Positions 8,092 through 16,213 of a stretch of 64,000 nt of DNA are shown here, piece by piece. Made by a program: the position numbers and the translations under genes. The notes under the pieces are model-generated. The model was not told where the DNA came from, made no database searches, and saw only the letters and a list, made by a program, of their open reading frames with translations. Location: positions 1 through 64,000 of the forward strand of contig NZ_JBHYMS010000006.1 in NCBI RefSeq assembly GCF_042743185.1. Reading direction: 5' to 3'. The stretch's first letter is position 1; each line of letters begins with the position of its first letter. The DNA comes from Inquilinus sp042743185 (GTDB taxonomy: Bacteria; Pseudomonadota; Alphaproteobacteria; DSM-16000; Inquilinaceae).

Positions 8092-8517
8092 ATGAAGAAG
8101 ATTGCGATCGCGGCGACTGTCGCCGTCCTGACCTTGTTCGTGGCGGCCTGCCAGTCCGACAGCCGCAAGCAGGTTCTGGCCTCCACCGCATCGGCCGTGC
8201 AGCTGCGCAGCATCCAGAGCCGCGCCTTCGACACGACCGATCAGCAGAAGACGCTGCGCACCGTCATCGCCACGCTGCAGGATCTCGGCTTCGTCGTGGA
8301 CAATGCCAACGCCACCCTGGGGACGGTCAGCGGCACCAAGCTGGACGGCTACGCCCTGCGCATGACGGTCAGCGTCCGTCCCAGGGGGACGACGCAGCTC
8401 CTGGTGCGCGCCAACGCCGACTACAACAACCAGGCGGTCGAAGACCCGCTGCCCTATCAGCAGTTCTTCGCCGCGCTGGAGAAGGCGATGTTCCTGACGG
8501 CGCAGCAGGTCGACTGA
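8092..8517 (+). CDS. hypothetical lipoprotein B (paralogue of the preceding gene)
   Basis: A 141-residue protein with lipobox TLFVAACQ after a 20-residue signal. The core QSRAFDTTDQQKTLRTVIA then LQDLGFVVDNANATLG lines up with lipoprotein A (RRFDSADEGK..., LQDLGFTIDQSDTTVG), and both end in a similar FFxxLxxxxFLxAxxx tail. It lacks the hydrophobic insert of A. Probably arose by tandem duplication. No function is known; a periplasmic or outer-membrane location follows from the lipobox. A hairpin (8538-8556) ends the operon. Confidence 0.75.
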   Translation: MKKIAIAATVAVLTLFVAACQSDSRKQVLASTASAVQLRSIQSRAFDTTDQQKTLRTVIATLQDLGFVVDNANATLGTVSGTKLDGYALRMTVSVRPRGTTQLLVRANADYNNQAVEDPLPYQQFFAALEKAMFLTAQQVD

Positions 8518-8537
8518 AGCAGGCCGTCCAGCAGGGT

Positions 8538-8556
8538 GCGGCACCGTCGGTGCCGC
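8538..8556. terminator. bidirectional hairpin between convergent genes
   Basis: Arms gcggcaccg and cggtgccgc meet across one base, giving an 8-9 bp GC stem between lipoprotein B (ends 8517) and glycerate kinase (ends 8567). No T-run. Confidence 0.45.
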
Positions 8557-8566
8557 GCCCACAGCG

Positions 8567-9787
8567 TCATGATCGAGGGTGGGCGTGGAGCCCGCCGTGG
8601 CGGGGCCGGCGCGACGCGCCGGAGCCCGCCATCGCCAGCACCATGCGCAGCGCCTGCTCGGCCGCATCGGCGACCAGCCGCGGCGCCTCGGCCAGCGCCT
8701 CCGCCAGCGAGCAGGGGCGCGTCAGGATGCTGAAATAGGCGTCAATGCCGGCCGCGAGGTTGAGATGCGCGTCCGGCCCGACGGTGCCGGCCAGCGCGAT
8801 CACCGGCAGGCCGTAGCGCTTGGCCCGGCGGGCGATCTCCGACGGCACCTTGCCGAACGGGGTCTGGCCGTCGAGGCTGCCCTCCGCCGTCAGCACCAGG
8901 TCGGACCGGCGCAGCAGCGCGTCGATGTCGATATAGCGCATGACGATGTCGTAGCGCGGGTGCAGCCTGGCACCCAGCAGGGCGTGCAGCCCGGCGCCGA
9001 GCCCGCCCGAGGCGCCGCTGCCCGGCATGCCCCGCAGCTCGACGCCGAGGTCGCGGCGCACTGCGTCGGCATAGGTCTCCAGCGCCTGTTCCAGCGCCTC
9101 GACCGCCGCCGGGGTCGCGCCCTTCTGCGGCCCGAACACCCGGCTGACGCCGCGCGGCCCCAGCAGCTGGTTGTGCCAGTTCAGCGCCACGTCGATGCGC
9201 ACCCGGTCGAGCCGCGGGTCGCGCCCGGCGAGGTCGATCCGCCGTAGATCCAGGAGGGCACCGCCGCCGGCGCCGATCTCGGCCCCGTCGCCGTTCAGCA
9301 GGCGGATGCCGAGCGCCTGGGCCATGCCGGCGCCGCCGTCATTGATGCCGGAATCGCCGCAGCCGACCAGGATCCGCCGTGCCCCGGCGTCGAGCGCGGC
9401 GCGGATCAGCTCGCCGACGCCGCGGCTGGTGGTGCGCAGCGGGTCGCGCGCCCCGGCCGGCACCAGGCGCAGCCCGGCGGCCGAGGCCATCTCCAGCACC
9501 GCGATGCGGCCCCGGCCGCCGAGGAAGCCGAACTGCGCCTCGACCGGCAGCCCCACCGGGCCGGTCACGGTCACCTTGTGCAGGCGCCCGCCGGTCAGGG
9601 CGACCAGCGTCTCGGTGAAGCCCTCGCCGCCGTCGACCATTGGCGCCGACAGGATCTCGGCCTGCGGCAGCGCGGCCAGGACGCCACGGGCCATGCAGTC
9701 GATCACCTCGGCCACGCCCAGCCCCTCCTTGAAGCCGGACGGGGCCAGCAGGACGCGAATCGGCTTGTTCGATCGAGTGATCATCAT
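8567..9787 (-). CDS. glycerate kinase (type 2, GlxK/GarK family)
   Basis: This phosphorylates D-glycerate in glyoxylate or sugar-acid breakdown. The family signatures are IRVLLAPSGFKEGLG at the N-terminus, MVDGGEGFTETLVALTGG, GCGDSGINDGGAGMAQALG in the middle and TAEGSLDGQTPFGKVPSEIA in the last third. The 406 residues are slightly longer than usual because of a 25-residue Arg/His-rich tail. Two adjacent ATGs (9787, 9784) follow gagga; the first is used. It starts 17 bases after an SLC13-type carrier stop, so the pair is one operon and the carrier probably imports a related hydroxy- or dicarboxylic acid (inference). Confidence 0.9.
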   Translation of the reverse strand: MMITRSNKPIRVLLAPSGFKEGLGVAEVIDCMARGVLAALPQAEILSAPMVDGGEGFTETLVALTGGRLHKVTVTGPVGLPVEAQFGFLGGRGRIAVLEMASAAGLRLVPAGARDPLRTTSRGVGELIRAALDAGARRILVGCGDSGINDGGAGMAQALGIRLLNGDGAEIGAGGGALLDLRRIDLAGRDPRLDRVRIDVALNWHNQLLGPRGVSRVFGPQKGATPAAVEALEQALETYADAVRRDLGVELRGMPGSGASGGLGAGLHALLGARLHPRYDIVMRYIDIDALLRRSDLVLTAEGSLDGQTPFGKVPSEIARRAKRYGLPVIALAGTVGPDAHLNLAAGIDAYFSILTRPCSLAEALAEAPRLVADAAEQALRMVLAMAGSGASRRPRHGGLHAHPRS

Positions 9788-9804
9788 GTCGTCCTCGAGC
9801 AGGG

Positions 9805-11250
9805 TCAGAGCGGGAAGCGGCCGAAGCCCAGCGCCGGCCAGACGGCCAGGGCGAAGAGCAGCAGCAGCGCGAACAGCATCGGCAGCAGGGCCAGGGACAG
9901 GCGCAGCAGGTCGGCCGGGCCGTAGCCCTGGCCCTCGCCGGCGAGGCCGAACATCGCGACCGGCTTGGCGCTGGCCATCAGCGTCTGGCAGAAGCCGGTG
10001 GCGGCGACCACCAGCAGCCCGGCGCCGGCGGGGTCCAGCCCCAGCTCCGCCGCCCCGGCCAGGACCGGCGGCAGCAGCACCGACACCCGGGCGGTGCGCG
10101 ACTGCACCACCAGATGCAGCAAGAGGCCGATCGCCGCCAGCCCGGCGCAGGCGAGGACCGGGGCCATGCCGCCGAGCCCGTCCAGCACCCCGCCGACCAG
10201 CCGGCCGCTGACGCCGGACGCCGTCAGCCCGTCGGCGATGGCGATGGTCGCCGCCATGAACAGGATCAGCGGCCATTCCACCGCCTTCAGCCCGTCGCGC
10301 AGCCCGCCGCCGCCCAGGCCCGGCAGGGTCAGCAGCAGCGCCCCGGCCAGCGCGATCAGCGTGTCGTCGACGCCGTGCAGCGGCGCGGTGAACCAGCCCA
10401 GCACGACCAGGGCCGCGATCCCGCCCACCGGCAGCACATTGCGGTCCGGCCGCACGGCCGGCGCCATCGCGGCCGGCGCCGCCAGCGGGGTGCGGCGGTC
10501 CTCCGGCGTCAGGAACAGCCGCAGGATCGCCTCGATCGCCAGGGCTGTGCTGGCCAGGGCGAAGGGCAGGCCCAGCAGCGCCCAGTCGAGGAAGCCGATC
10601 GGCCGGCCGGTCCATCGCCCGATCATCTCGGCGGCCAGGAGATGGGCGCCGGCGCCGGTCAGCGAGGCGAAGGCGGACAGCAGGATCGCGGTCGGGAACA
10701 AGAGGGCCAGGGCGCGGCGCAGGCGGGGATTGGCCGTTGCGCCGGCCAGCGCGGCATGCACCGGGATCATCAGCGCCGCCCGGCCCGAGGTCGAGGGCAC
10801 GACGAAGGCGGTCGCCAGCATCACCAGCCCGAGTCCGTGGAACAGGGCGCGTGGGCTGCGGGTGCGGGCCGCGACCAGCCGGGCCAGGTGGTCGGCCAGC
10901 CCGGCCCGCTTCAGCGCATCCGCCAGGATGAAGGCGGCGATCAGCAGCCAGACCAGGTCGCTGCCCAGCGCCGCGAACACCGGATCCGGCGCCGGGAAGA
11001 CCCAGAGCGCCATGCCGAGCGCCGCCAGCAGCGCCACCAGCGTGTCGTCCAGCCGGGTCAGCCCCCAGCCGATGATGGCGAGGCCGAACAGGATCAGGGC
11101 GGCGCGGGCCGGCCGGTCGAGCGACGCCAGCCCGAGCTCGACCGTGACCGGCAGCAGGATCGCCAGCGACAGGGCGAGAAGGGTCCGCGGCGCGGGAAGG
11201 GTCAGGCGGCCCGGTGCGAGGGGCGGCGCAAGGGAGTGTCGGGCGAGCAC
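9805..11250 (-). CDS. SLC13/DASS-type anion permease
   Basis: A 481-residue membrane protein with about a dozen hydrophobic segments in two similar halves. Each half has a re-entrant-type motif (VVPSTSGRAALMIPVHAA in the first, LVVQSRTARVSVLLPP in the second), as in divalent-anion:sodium symporters and the CitT/ArsB-like families. Such carriers move dicarboxylates, tartrate, sulfate and the like. Linkage to glycerate kinase points to a glycerate or tartronate precursor, but specificity cannot be read from sequence. The start is GTG at 11250 with ggaga upstream. Confidence 0.8.
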   Translation of the reverse strand: MLARHSLAPPLAPGRLTLPAPRTLLALSLAILLPVTVELGLASLDRPARAALILFGLAIIGWGLTRLDDTLVALLAALGMALWVFPAPDPVFAALGSDLVWLLIAAFILADALKRAGLADHLARLVAARTRSPRALFHGLGLVMLATAFVVPSTSGRAALMIPVHAALAGATANPRLRRALALLFPTAILLSAFASLTGAGAHLLAAEMIGRWTGRPIGFLDWALLGLPFALASTALAIEAILRLFLTPEDRRTPLAAPAAMAPAVRPDRNVLPVGGIAALVVLGWFTAPLHGVDDTLIALAGALLLTLPGLGGGGLRDGLKAVEWPLILFMAATIAIADGLTASGVSGRLVGGVLDGLGGMAPVLACAGLAAIGLLLHLVVQSRTARVSVLLPPVLAGAAELGLDPAGAGLLVVAATGFCQTLMASAKPVAMFGLAGEGQGYGPADLLRLSLALLPMLFALLLLFALAVWPALGFGRFPL

Positions 11251-11312
11251 CGTTGTCTCCGGATCATGTGACGTTTCCGTGACAACGATGGGGGTGGGAT
11301 CTTATTCCGCGA

Positions 11313-12230
11313 CTATCTCAGAATGGTTCCCGGCGGAATGGGAAAGCCGTTGAGCAGGTCGCGCGCCGGCATCGGCGCCTTGCCCGGGCGCTGCAGCCGG
11401 GCCAGGCGGATCGCGCCGCGACCGCAGGCGACCGTCAGCTGTTCGTCCAGCACCGTGCCGGGCACGCCCGAACCATGGGCGAGGGCCGCCGCCAGCACCT
11501 TGATGCGCTCACCGTCATGCTCGAACCAGGCGCCGGGCCGCGGCGTCAGCGCCCGCACCTGGCGATCGACCGCCGCGGCATCGGCCCAGTCGATGCGCTC
11601 GTCCTCCGGCCCGATCTTGGCGGCATAGGTGACGCCGTCCTCCGGCTGCTTCGTCTCCACCGCTCGGCCCGCGGCAACGGCGTCGAGCGCCGGCACGATC
11701 AGCCGGGCGCCGAGGGCCGCAAGCGTGTCGTGCAGCTCGGGCGTGGTCGTCTGCGGCCCGATCGCCACCCGCTCGGCCAGCAGCATCGGCCCGGTGTCCA
11801 GCCCGGCCTCCATCCGCATGATGGTGACGCCGGTCCCGGCGTCGCCGGCCAGGATGGCGCGGTGGATCGGCGCGGCGCCGCGCCAGCGCGGCAGCAGCGA
11901 GGCGTGGATGTTGAAGCAGCCGAGCCGCGGCGCGTCCAGGATCGGCCGCGGCAGGATCAGCCCATAGGCCGCGACCACCGCGGCGTCGAGACCGAGATCC
12001 CGGAACTCCGCCTGCGCCTCGGGCGTGCGCAGCGTCGCCGGGTGGCGGACCGGCAGCTGCGCCGTCGCCGCGGCCCGGTGCACGGCGGAAGGCTGCAGCT
12101 TGTGGCCGCGCCCAGCCGGGCGCGGCGGCTGGGTGTAGACGGCCGCGATCTCGTGCCCGGCGTCGATCAGCGCGAGCAGCGCAGGCACCGCGAAATCCGG
12201 CGTGCCCATATAGGCGAGGCGAAGGGGCAT
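11313..12230 (-). CDS. fmt: methionyl-tRNA formyltransferase
   Basis: Fmt formylates initiator Met-tRNA using 10-formyl-tetrahydrofolate. The N-terminal domain opens LRLAYMGTPDFAVPALLAL, and the hallmark active-site loop is FNIHASLLPRWRGAAPIHRA. The C-terminal domain holds LTPRPGAWFEHDG. The 305 residues agree with the family. The usual neighbour def (peptide deformylase) is absent; instead ybaB and dnaX lie immediately upstream (17 bases to ybaB), so it probably belongs to the dnaX-ybaB transcript. Assignment is firm. Confidence 0.96.
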   Translation of the reverse strand: MPLRLAYMGTPDFAVPALLALIDAGHEIAAVYTQPPRPAGRGHKLQPSAVHRAAATAQLPVRHPATLRTPEAQAEFRDLGLDAAVVAAYGLILPRPILDAPRLGCFNIHASLLPRWRGAAPIHRAILAGDAGTGVTIMRMEAGLDTGPMLLAERVAIGPQTTTPELHDTLAALGARLIVPALDAVAAGRAVETKQPEDGVTYAAKIGPEDERIDWADAAAVDRQVRALTPRPGAWFEHDGERIKVLAAALAHGSGVPGTVLDEQLTVACGRGAIRLARLQRPGKAPMPARDLLNGFPIPPGTILR

Positions 12231-12247
12231 GGCGTCGGTGCGGCTGC

Positions 12248-12571
12248 TCAGAACGGCAGCTTCATCCCCGGCGGCAGCTTCAGCCCGCCCATCAGCTTCG
12301 AGGTTTCGGCCTGCACCGCTTCCTCGACCTTGCCCTTGGCGTCGTTGAAGGCGGCGACGATCAGGTCCTCCAGCACCTCGATCTCGGCCGGGTCGACCAG
12401 CTTCGGGTCGATCTTGAGCGAGCGCAGCTCGCCCTTGCCGTTCAGCACCACCGCGATCATGCCGGCGCCGGCCTGGCCCGGGACCTCGATCTCGCCCAGG
12501 CGCGACTGCATCTCGGCCATCTTGGCCTGCATCTCCTGCGCCTGCTTCATCATCTGTCCGAGATTCTTCAT
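12248..12571 (-). CDS. YbaB/EbfC nucleoid-associated protein
   Basis: A 107-residue protein of the YbaB/EbfC family, which forms dimers that bind DNA non-specifically or at palindromes. The start MKNLGQMMKQAQEMQAKMAE, the central VVLNGKGELRSLKIDP and the C-terminal KLMGGLKLPPGMKLPF are diagnostic. Its ATG overlaps the dnaX stop by four bases (ATGA), implying translational coupling. The usual third member, recR, is not next to it here. Confidence 0.96.
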   Translation of the reverse strand: MKNLGQMMKQAQEMQAKMAEMQSRLGEIEVPGQAGAGMIAVVLNGKGELRSLKIDPKLVDPAEIEVLEDLIVAAFNDAKGKVEEAVQAETSKLMGGLKLPPGMKLPF

Positions 12572-14409
12572 GCCTCTCGCGGCTCCTCTTCATCGGTGGC
12601 GTCGGGGGCGGGCATCGGCTCGGCGCCCGGTCCGGCCGCCTCATCCTGCTCCAAAGGATTGCGCAGGTCGCGGATCACCGCGCCCGGGAAGGCGCTCATC
12701 ACCGCCTTGACCAGCGGGTGCTCGGCCGCCTGCGCCAGCGCGTTCTCGCGATCGGTCCGCGCCTGCTGGTTCAGCGTCGGCGCGCCCTCGGCACCGGAGA
12801 CGCTGACCACCCAGCGCTCCCCGGTCCAGTCGCGCAGCGCGGTGCCCAGGCGGTTGGCCAGGTCCGGCGGTGCCGAGTCATGCGGCCGGAACTCCAGCCG
12901 CCCCGGCTCGAAATGCACCAGATGCACCGCGCTCATCAGCTGACCGTGCAGCACCACGTCGCGGGCGAAGGCGATCTGCACAAGCTCGTCGAAGCTCTTC
13001 GGCTCGGCCCGCAGCACCGCCTTCGGCGCCGGCGCGGCCACTGGGGCCGAAACCGGAGCGGGCGCCAGCGCCACCGGCGCCGGCTCGGCCGGAACCACCG
13101 ACAGGCCACCGCTGCCCGCCGCCATCATCCGAGGCCCCCCGGGTCCCGGGCCCGGAACCGGGCCCGCGGTCACCGCCCCCTGGCTCTGCAGGTCGCCGAA
13201 CTTGCGGACCAGCTCGCCCGGGCTGGGCAGGTCGCTCATGTAGAGCAGGCGGATCAGCACCATCTCCAGCGCCGCCTGCGGGTTCGGCGCCGCCTGCACC
13301 TCGCCGGCCCCCTTCAGCAGGGTCTGCCAGGCCCGGGTCAGGCCGGGCAGCGAGATCCTCTCGGCCAGGGCGCCGCCGCGCTTGCGCTCGACCTCCGGCA
13401 CCGCCGGGTCGTCCAGCACGGCCGGCACCATGCGGGCGCGGGTCACGAAATGGATGAAGTCCAGCAGGTCGCCCAGCACCGATTGCGGGTCGGCCCCGGC
13501 CCGGCGCGCCGCCTCCAGCCCCTCCAGCATGCGCGGGCCCTCGCCGGCGAAGGCCGCCTCCAGGATGTCGATGACGCTGGACCGGTCGGCCAGGCCCAGC
13601 ATCTCGCGCACGCTCGCGGCGGCGATGAAGGGCTTGTCGCCGACCGGCGCGCCCTGGGCGATCGCCTGGTCCAGCAGGGACAGGCCGTCACGGGCCGAGC
13701 CGTCGGCGGCGCGGGCGATCATGCCGACCGCCTCCGGCTCCGCCGCCACGCCTTCCTTGTCCAGGATCTCGCTGAAATACGCCTGCAGCTGGTCGGCGCC
13801 GATGCGGCGCAGGTCGAAGCGCTGGCAGCGCGACAGCACCGTCACCGGCACCTTGCGGATCTCGGTGGTGGCGAAGACGAATTTCACATGCGGCGGCGGC
13901 TCTTCCAGCGTCTTCAACAACGCGTTGAAGGCATTTTTGGAGAGCATGTGGACTTCGTCGATGATGTAGACTTTGTAGCGCGACGCCACCGGGCCATAGC
14001 GCACGCCGTCGATGATCTCGCGGATGTCGTCGACGCCGGTGCGGCTGGCGGCGTCCATCTCCATCACGTCGACATTGCGGTCCTGGAGGATGGTGCGGCA
14101 GGGCTCGCACACGCCGCAGGGATCGGCGGTCGGCCCGCCCTTGCCGTCCGGCCCGACGCAGTTCAGCGCCCGGGCCAGGATCCGCGCCGTGGTGGTCTTG
14201 CCGACGCCGCGCACCCCGGTCAGCACGAAGGCGTGCGCCAGGCGGCCGGAGGCGATGGCGTTGGTCAGGGTCCGCACCAGCGCGTCCTGGCCGATCATCT
14301 CGGCGAAGGTGGTCGGCCGGTATTTCCGGGCCAGCACGCGGTAGGCCACCGGCTTGGCCGGCTGCGGCGCGTCGTCTAGTCCGAGGGGCAGGGCTGCGTC
14401 ATCGCTCAT
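12568..14409 (-). CDS. dnaX: DNA polymerase III subunit gamma/tau
   Basis: Clamp-loader ATPase of the replisome. The N-terminal AAA+ module shows YRPTTFAEMIGQDALV, Walker A GVRGVGKTTTARI, the four-Cys zinc module (C, CGVCEPC), Walker B YIIDEVHMLSKNAFNALLKT and the SRC finger VLSRCQRFDLRR. After about residue 370 comes a Pro/Ala-rich linker (PVALAPAPVSAPVAAPAP) and a tau-like C-terminal domain. 613 residues is normal for alphaproteobacteria. No obvious slippery heptamer for a gamma product was seen. An SRP RNA gene lies just upstream on the same strand. Confidence 0.97.
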   Translation of the reverse strand: MSDDAALPLGLDDAPQPAKPVAYRVLARKYRPTTFAEMIGQDALVRTLTNAIASGRLAHAFVLTGVRGVGKTTTARILARALNCVGPDGKGGPTADPCGVCEPCRTILQDRNVDVMEMDAASRTGVDDIREIIDGVRYGPVASRYKVYIIDEVHMLSKNAFNALLKTLEEPPPHVKFVFATTEIRKVPVTVLSRCQRFDLRRIGADQLQAYFSEILDKEGVAAEPEAVGMIARAADGSARDGLSLLDQAIAQGAPVGDKPFIAAASVREMLGLADRSSVIDILEAAFAGEGPRMLEGLEAARRAGADPQSVLGDLLDFIHFVTRARMVPAVLDDPAVPEVERKRGGALAERISLPGLTRAWQTLLKGAGEVQAAPNPQAALEMVLIRLLYMSDLPSPGELVRKFGDLQSQGAVTAGPVPGPGPGGPRMMAAGSGGLSVVPAEPAPVALAPAPVSAPVAAPAPKAVLRAEPKSFDELVQIAFARDVVLHGQLMSAVHLVHFEPGRLEFRPHDSAPPDLANRLGTALRDWTGERWVVSVSGAEGAPTLNQQARTDRENALAQAAEHPLVKAVMSAFPGAVIRDLRNPLEQDEAAGPGAEPMPAPDATDEEEPREA

Positions 14410-14498
14410 GGCGCGCGATCATAGGGAATGGAAGCCGTGGTCGAAAGGCCGAAGCACGACCCGTCGGGCGAAGAGCGACCAGAGGATGGAGATGAGGT

Positions 14499-14592
14499 GG
14501 GAGACCGGCAGCGACCCGTATCGAAACTCGTTACGGCTGCTTCCTTCCGGATCTGACCGGGTTGGCGAGGGACACGCCCGCGCCGATCTCCC
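14499..14592 (-). ncRNA. ffs: small (4.5S-type) signal recognition particle RNA
   Basis: The reverse strand contains the invariant SRP domain IV core GGTCAGATCCGGAAGGAAGC with AGCC after it. The ends pair: 5' GGGAGATCGGC with 3' GCCGGTCTCCC, giving a closed rod of about 94 bases. It binds Ffh for co-translational membrane targeting. Placement just upstream of dnaX is common in this class. Boundaries come from stem pairing and agree with the predicted promoter. Confidence 0.93.
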
Positions 14593-14596
14593 GCGC

Positions 14597-14627
14597 CCTA
14601 TATCGGTGCTTCGGGCGCCGGAGGCAA
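14597..14627 (-). promoter_or_regulatory. promoter of the SRP RNA gene
   Basis: Reverse strand: -35 TTGCCT (14627-14622) and -10 TATAGG (14602-14597) with a 19-base spacer. This places transcription start about 14592, exactly where the RNA's terminal stem begins. Confidence 0.6.
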
Positions 14628-14655
14628 GTGCGGAATGACAGTTGCGTGTATCCGC

Positions 14656-15468
14656 TCAGCGCACCCCTTCGGCCGCCAGCGCGGCGATGCGCCCGCAGCA
14701 GGCCAGCAGCGGCCCGGCATAGCGCTCGGGATCGTCGATCGCGGCCCGGTATTTCGGGATGCTGACGCTGATGCAGCCGATCGCCTTGGCCTTCCCCGCG
14801 ATGGGCGCCCCCGCGATCGCCCCGCCATAGCACCAGATGTCGGCTTCGTTCTCCTCGGCGTCGATCGAATAGCCGCGGGCGCGGATGCGTTCGATCTCCG
14901 CCGCCAGCGCCGCGACGGTGGTCAGCGTCTGCGGCGTCATCGCCGTGAGATCGAGTCTCGGCAGCAGCGCCGCAGCCTCGTCCGGCGGCAGCGCCGCCAG
15001 CCAGGCCTTGCCGACCGAGCTGGAGTGGAGCGGCACGCGGGTGCCGATGCGCGAGGCCATGCGCACCGCCCGCGGGCTCTCCAGCTTGTCGACATAGATC
15101 ATCTCCGGCCCGCTGCGGACGGCGAGATGCACGGTCTCGCCGGTGGCGTCGCGCAGCTTCGCCAGCTCCTCCGCCGCGATCAGGCGCAGCTCGAACCGGT
15201 CCCAGGCGCGGGCGGCCAGGGCCATCAGCCGCGGGCCGAGGCCGAAGGCGCCGCCGCGCGGCACCTCGGCCAGCATGCCTTCGGCCTGCAGCGCCGCGAC
15301 GATGCGGTGCACGGTCGGGCGCGGATGGCCGGTCAGGCGGGCGATCTGCGCCACCGAGACCGGCTCTGCGGCATCGGACACCACCTGCAGCACCGCCATC
15401 GCCTTGCCGAAGGCGGCCGCCCCCTGCACCGCCGCTGAACCGCCCTGGCCTGTCGCCCCTTGGCCCAT
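14656..15468 (-). CDS. IclR-family transcriptional regulator
   Basis: A 270-residue regulator. The N-terminal winged helix has FGKAMAVLQVVSDAAEPVSV, then IARLTGHPRPTVHRIVAAL (recognition helix). The C-terminal effector domain shows RIGTRVPLHSSSVGKAWLAA, the hallmark loop of IclR proteins, and later ISVSIPKYR. Start at 15468 follows a strong gaggagggggg site; an upstream in-frame start at 15513 lacks one. It is last in a four-gene operon with an SDR, an MFS carrier and a cupin, 22 bases after the SDR, and is the likely ligand of the tandem operators at 18093-18131 (inference). Confidence 0.9.
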   Translation of the reverse strand: MGQGATGQGGSAAVQGAAAFGKAMAVLQVVSDAAEPVSVAQIARLTGHPRPTVHRIVAALQAEGMLAEVPRGGAFGLGPRLMALAARAWDRFELRLIAAEELAKLRDATGETVHLAVRSGPEMIYVDKLESPRAVRMASRIGTRVPLHSSSVGKAWLAALPPDEAAALLPRLDLTAMTPQTLTTVAALAAEIERIRARGYSIDAEENEADIWCYGGAIAGAPIAGKAKAIGCISVSIPKYRAAIDDPERYAGPLLACCGRIAALAAEGVR

Positions 15469-15490
15469 CGCCGCCCCCTCCTCGCCCCGC

Positions 15491-16213
15491 TCAGGCGACG
15501 AGATAGCCGCCATCGACCGGCAGCGCCACGCCGGTGATGAAGCCGGCAGCCGGACTGCACAGGAAGGCGACGGCCTGCGCCACCTCCTCCGGCCGGCCCC
15601 AGCGGCCCATCGGGGTGCGGGCCAGGATGGCGCCGGAGCGCGCCGGGTCGTCCTGCAGCGCCTGCGTCAGCGGCGTGGCGATCCAGCCCGGCGCCACCGC
15701 GTTCACCCGGATGCCGTCCGCGGCATAGGCGATGGCCAGCGACTTGGTCAGCTGCAGCACCCCGCCCTTGCTGGCGCTGTAGCCCGGCACCAACCCGCCG
15801 CCGAAGAAGCTGAGCATCGAGGCGGTGTTGACGATGCAGCCCTTCGTCACCTTCAGCAGCGGCCGGGCGGCGGCGCAGAGCCGCATCGTGCCGGTCAGGT
15901 TGACCGCCAGCACCTGCTCGAACACCGCTGGGTCGTGCTCCGCCTCGCGGCGGATCACCCCGGCGCAGTTGACCAGGATGTCGAGCCGGCCGAGCCCGCC
16001 GACCAGCGCCTCGACCGCCGCGGCGTCGGTGACGTCGAGCTCGGCCAGCCGTGCGCCCTGCGGCGGCTCGGCGCCGGCGGCCGGGGCCAGGCCGGCGGCG
16101 GTCACGGCCGCGCCCAACCGGGCCAGCCCGGCCGCGATGGCGGCGCCGATGCCCTGGGTGCCGCCGGAGACCAGCGCCGAGCGGCCGGCGAAGAGATCGG
16201 GCTGGAAGGTCAT
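15491..16213 (-). CDS. short-chain dehydrogenase/reductase
   Basis: A 240-residue classical SDR. The cofactor loop SGGTQGIGAAIA is followed by LDVTDAAAVEAL; NCAG replaces the usual NNAG/NAAG. The catalytic Ser lies in NTASMLSFFG and the Tyr-Lys pair in PGYSASKGGVLQLTK, followed by RVNAVAPGWIATPLT. The C-terminus ITGVALPVDGGYL is standard. Such enzymes oxidise or reduce hydroxy/keto groups; the substrate is unknown. Its ATG overlaps the MFS stop by four bases, so translation is coupled, and the catabolic operon context suggests oxidation of a transported hydroxy acid or sugar acid. Confidence 0.92.
   Translation of the reverse strand: MTFQPDLFAGRSALVSGGTQGIGAAIAAGLARLGAAVTAAGLAPAAGAEPPQGARLAELDVTDAAAVEALVGGLGRLDILVNCAGVIRREAEHDPAVFEQVLAVNLTGTMRLCAAARPLLKVTKGCIVNTASMLSFFGGGLVPGYSASKGGVLQLTKSLAIAYAADGIRVNAVAPGWIATPLTQALQDDPARSGAILARTPMGRWGRPEEVAQAVAFLCSPAAGFITGVALPVDGGYLVA

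Noticed and set aside
8567..10615. 682-codon frame joined to glycerate kinase
   Set aside because: The first 270 or so codons are a shadow of the SLC13 carrier; the kinase begins at its own ATG at 9787 behind gagga.
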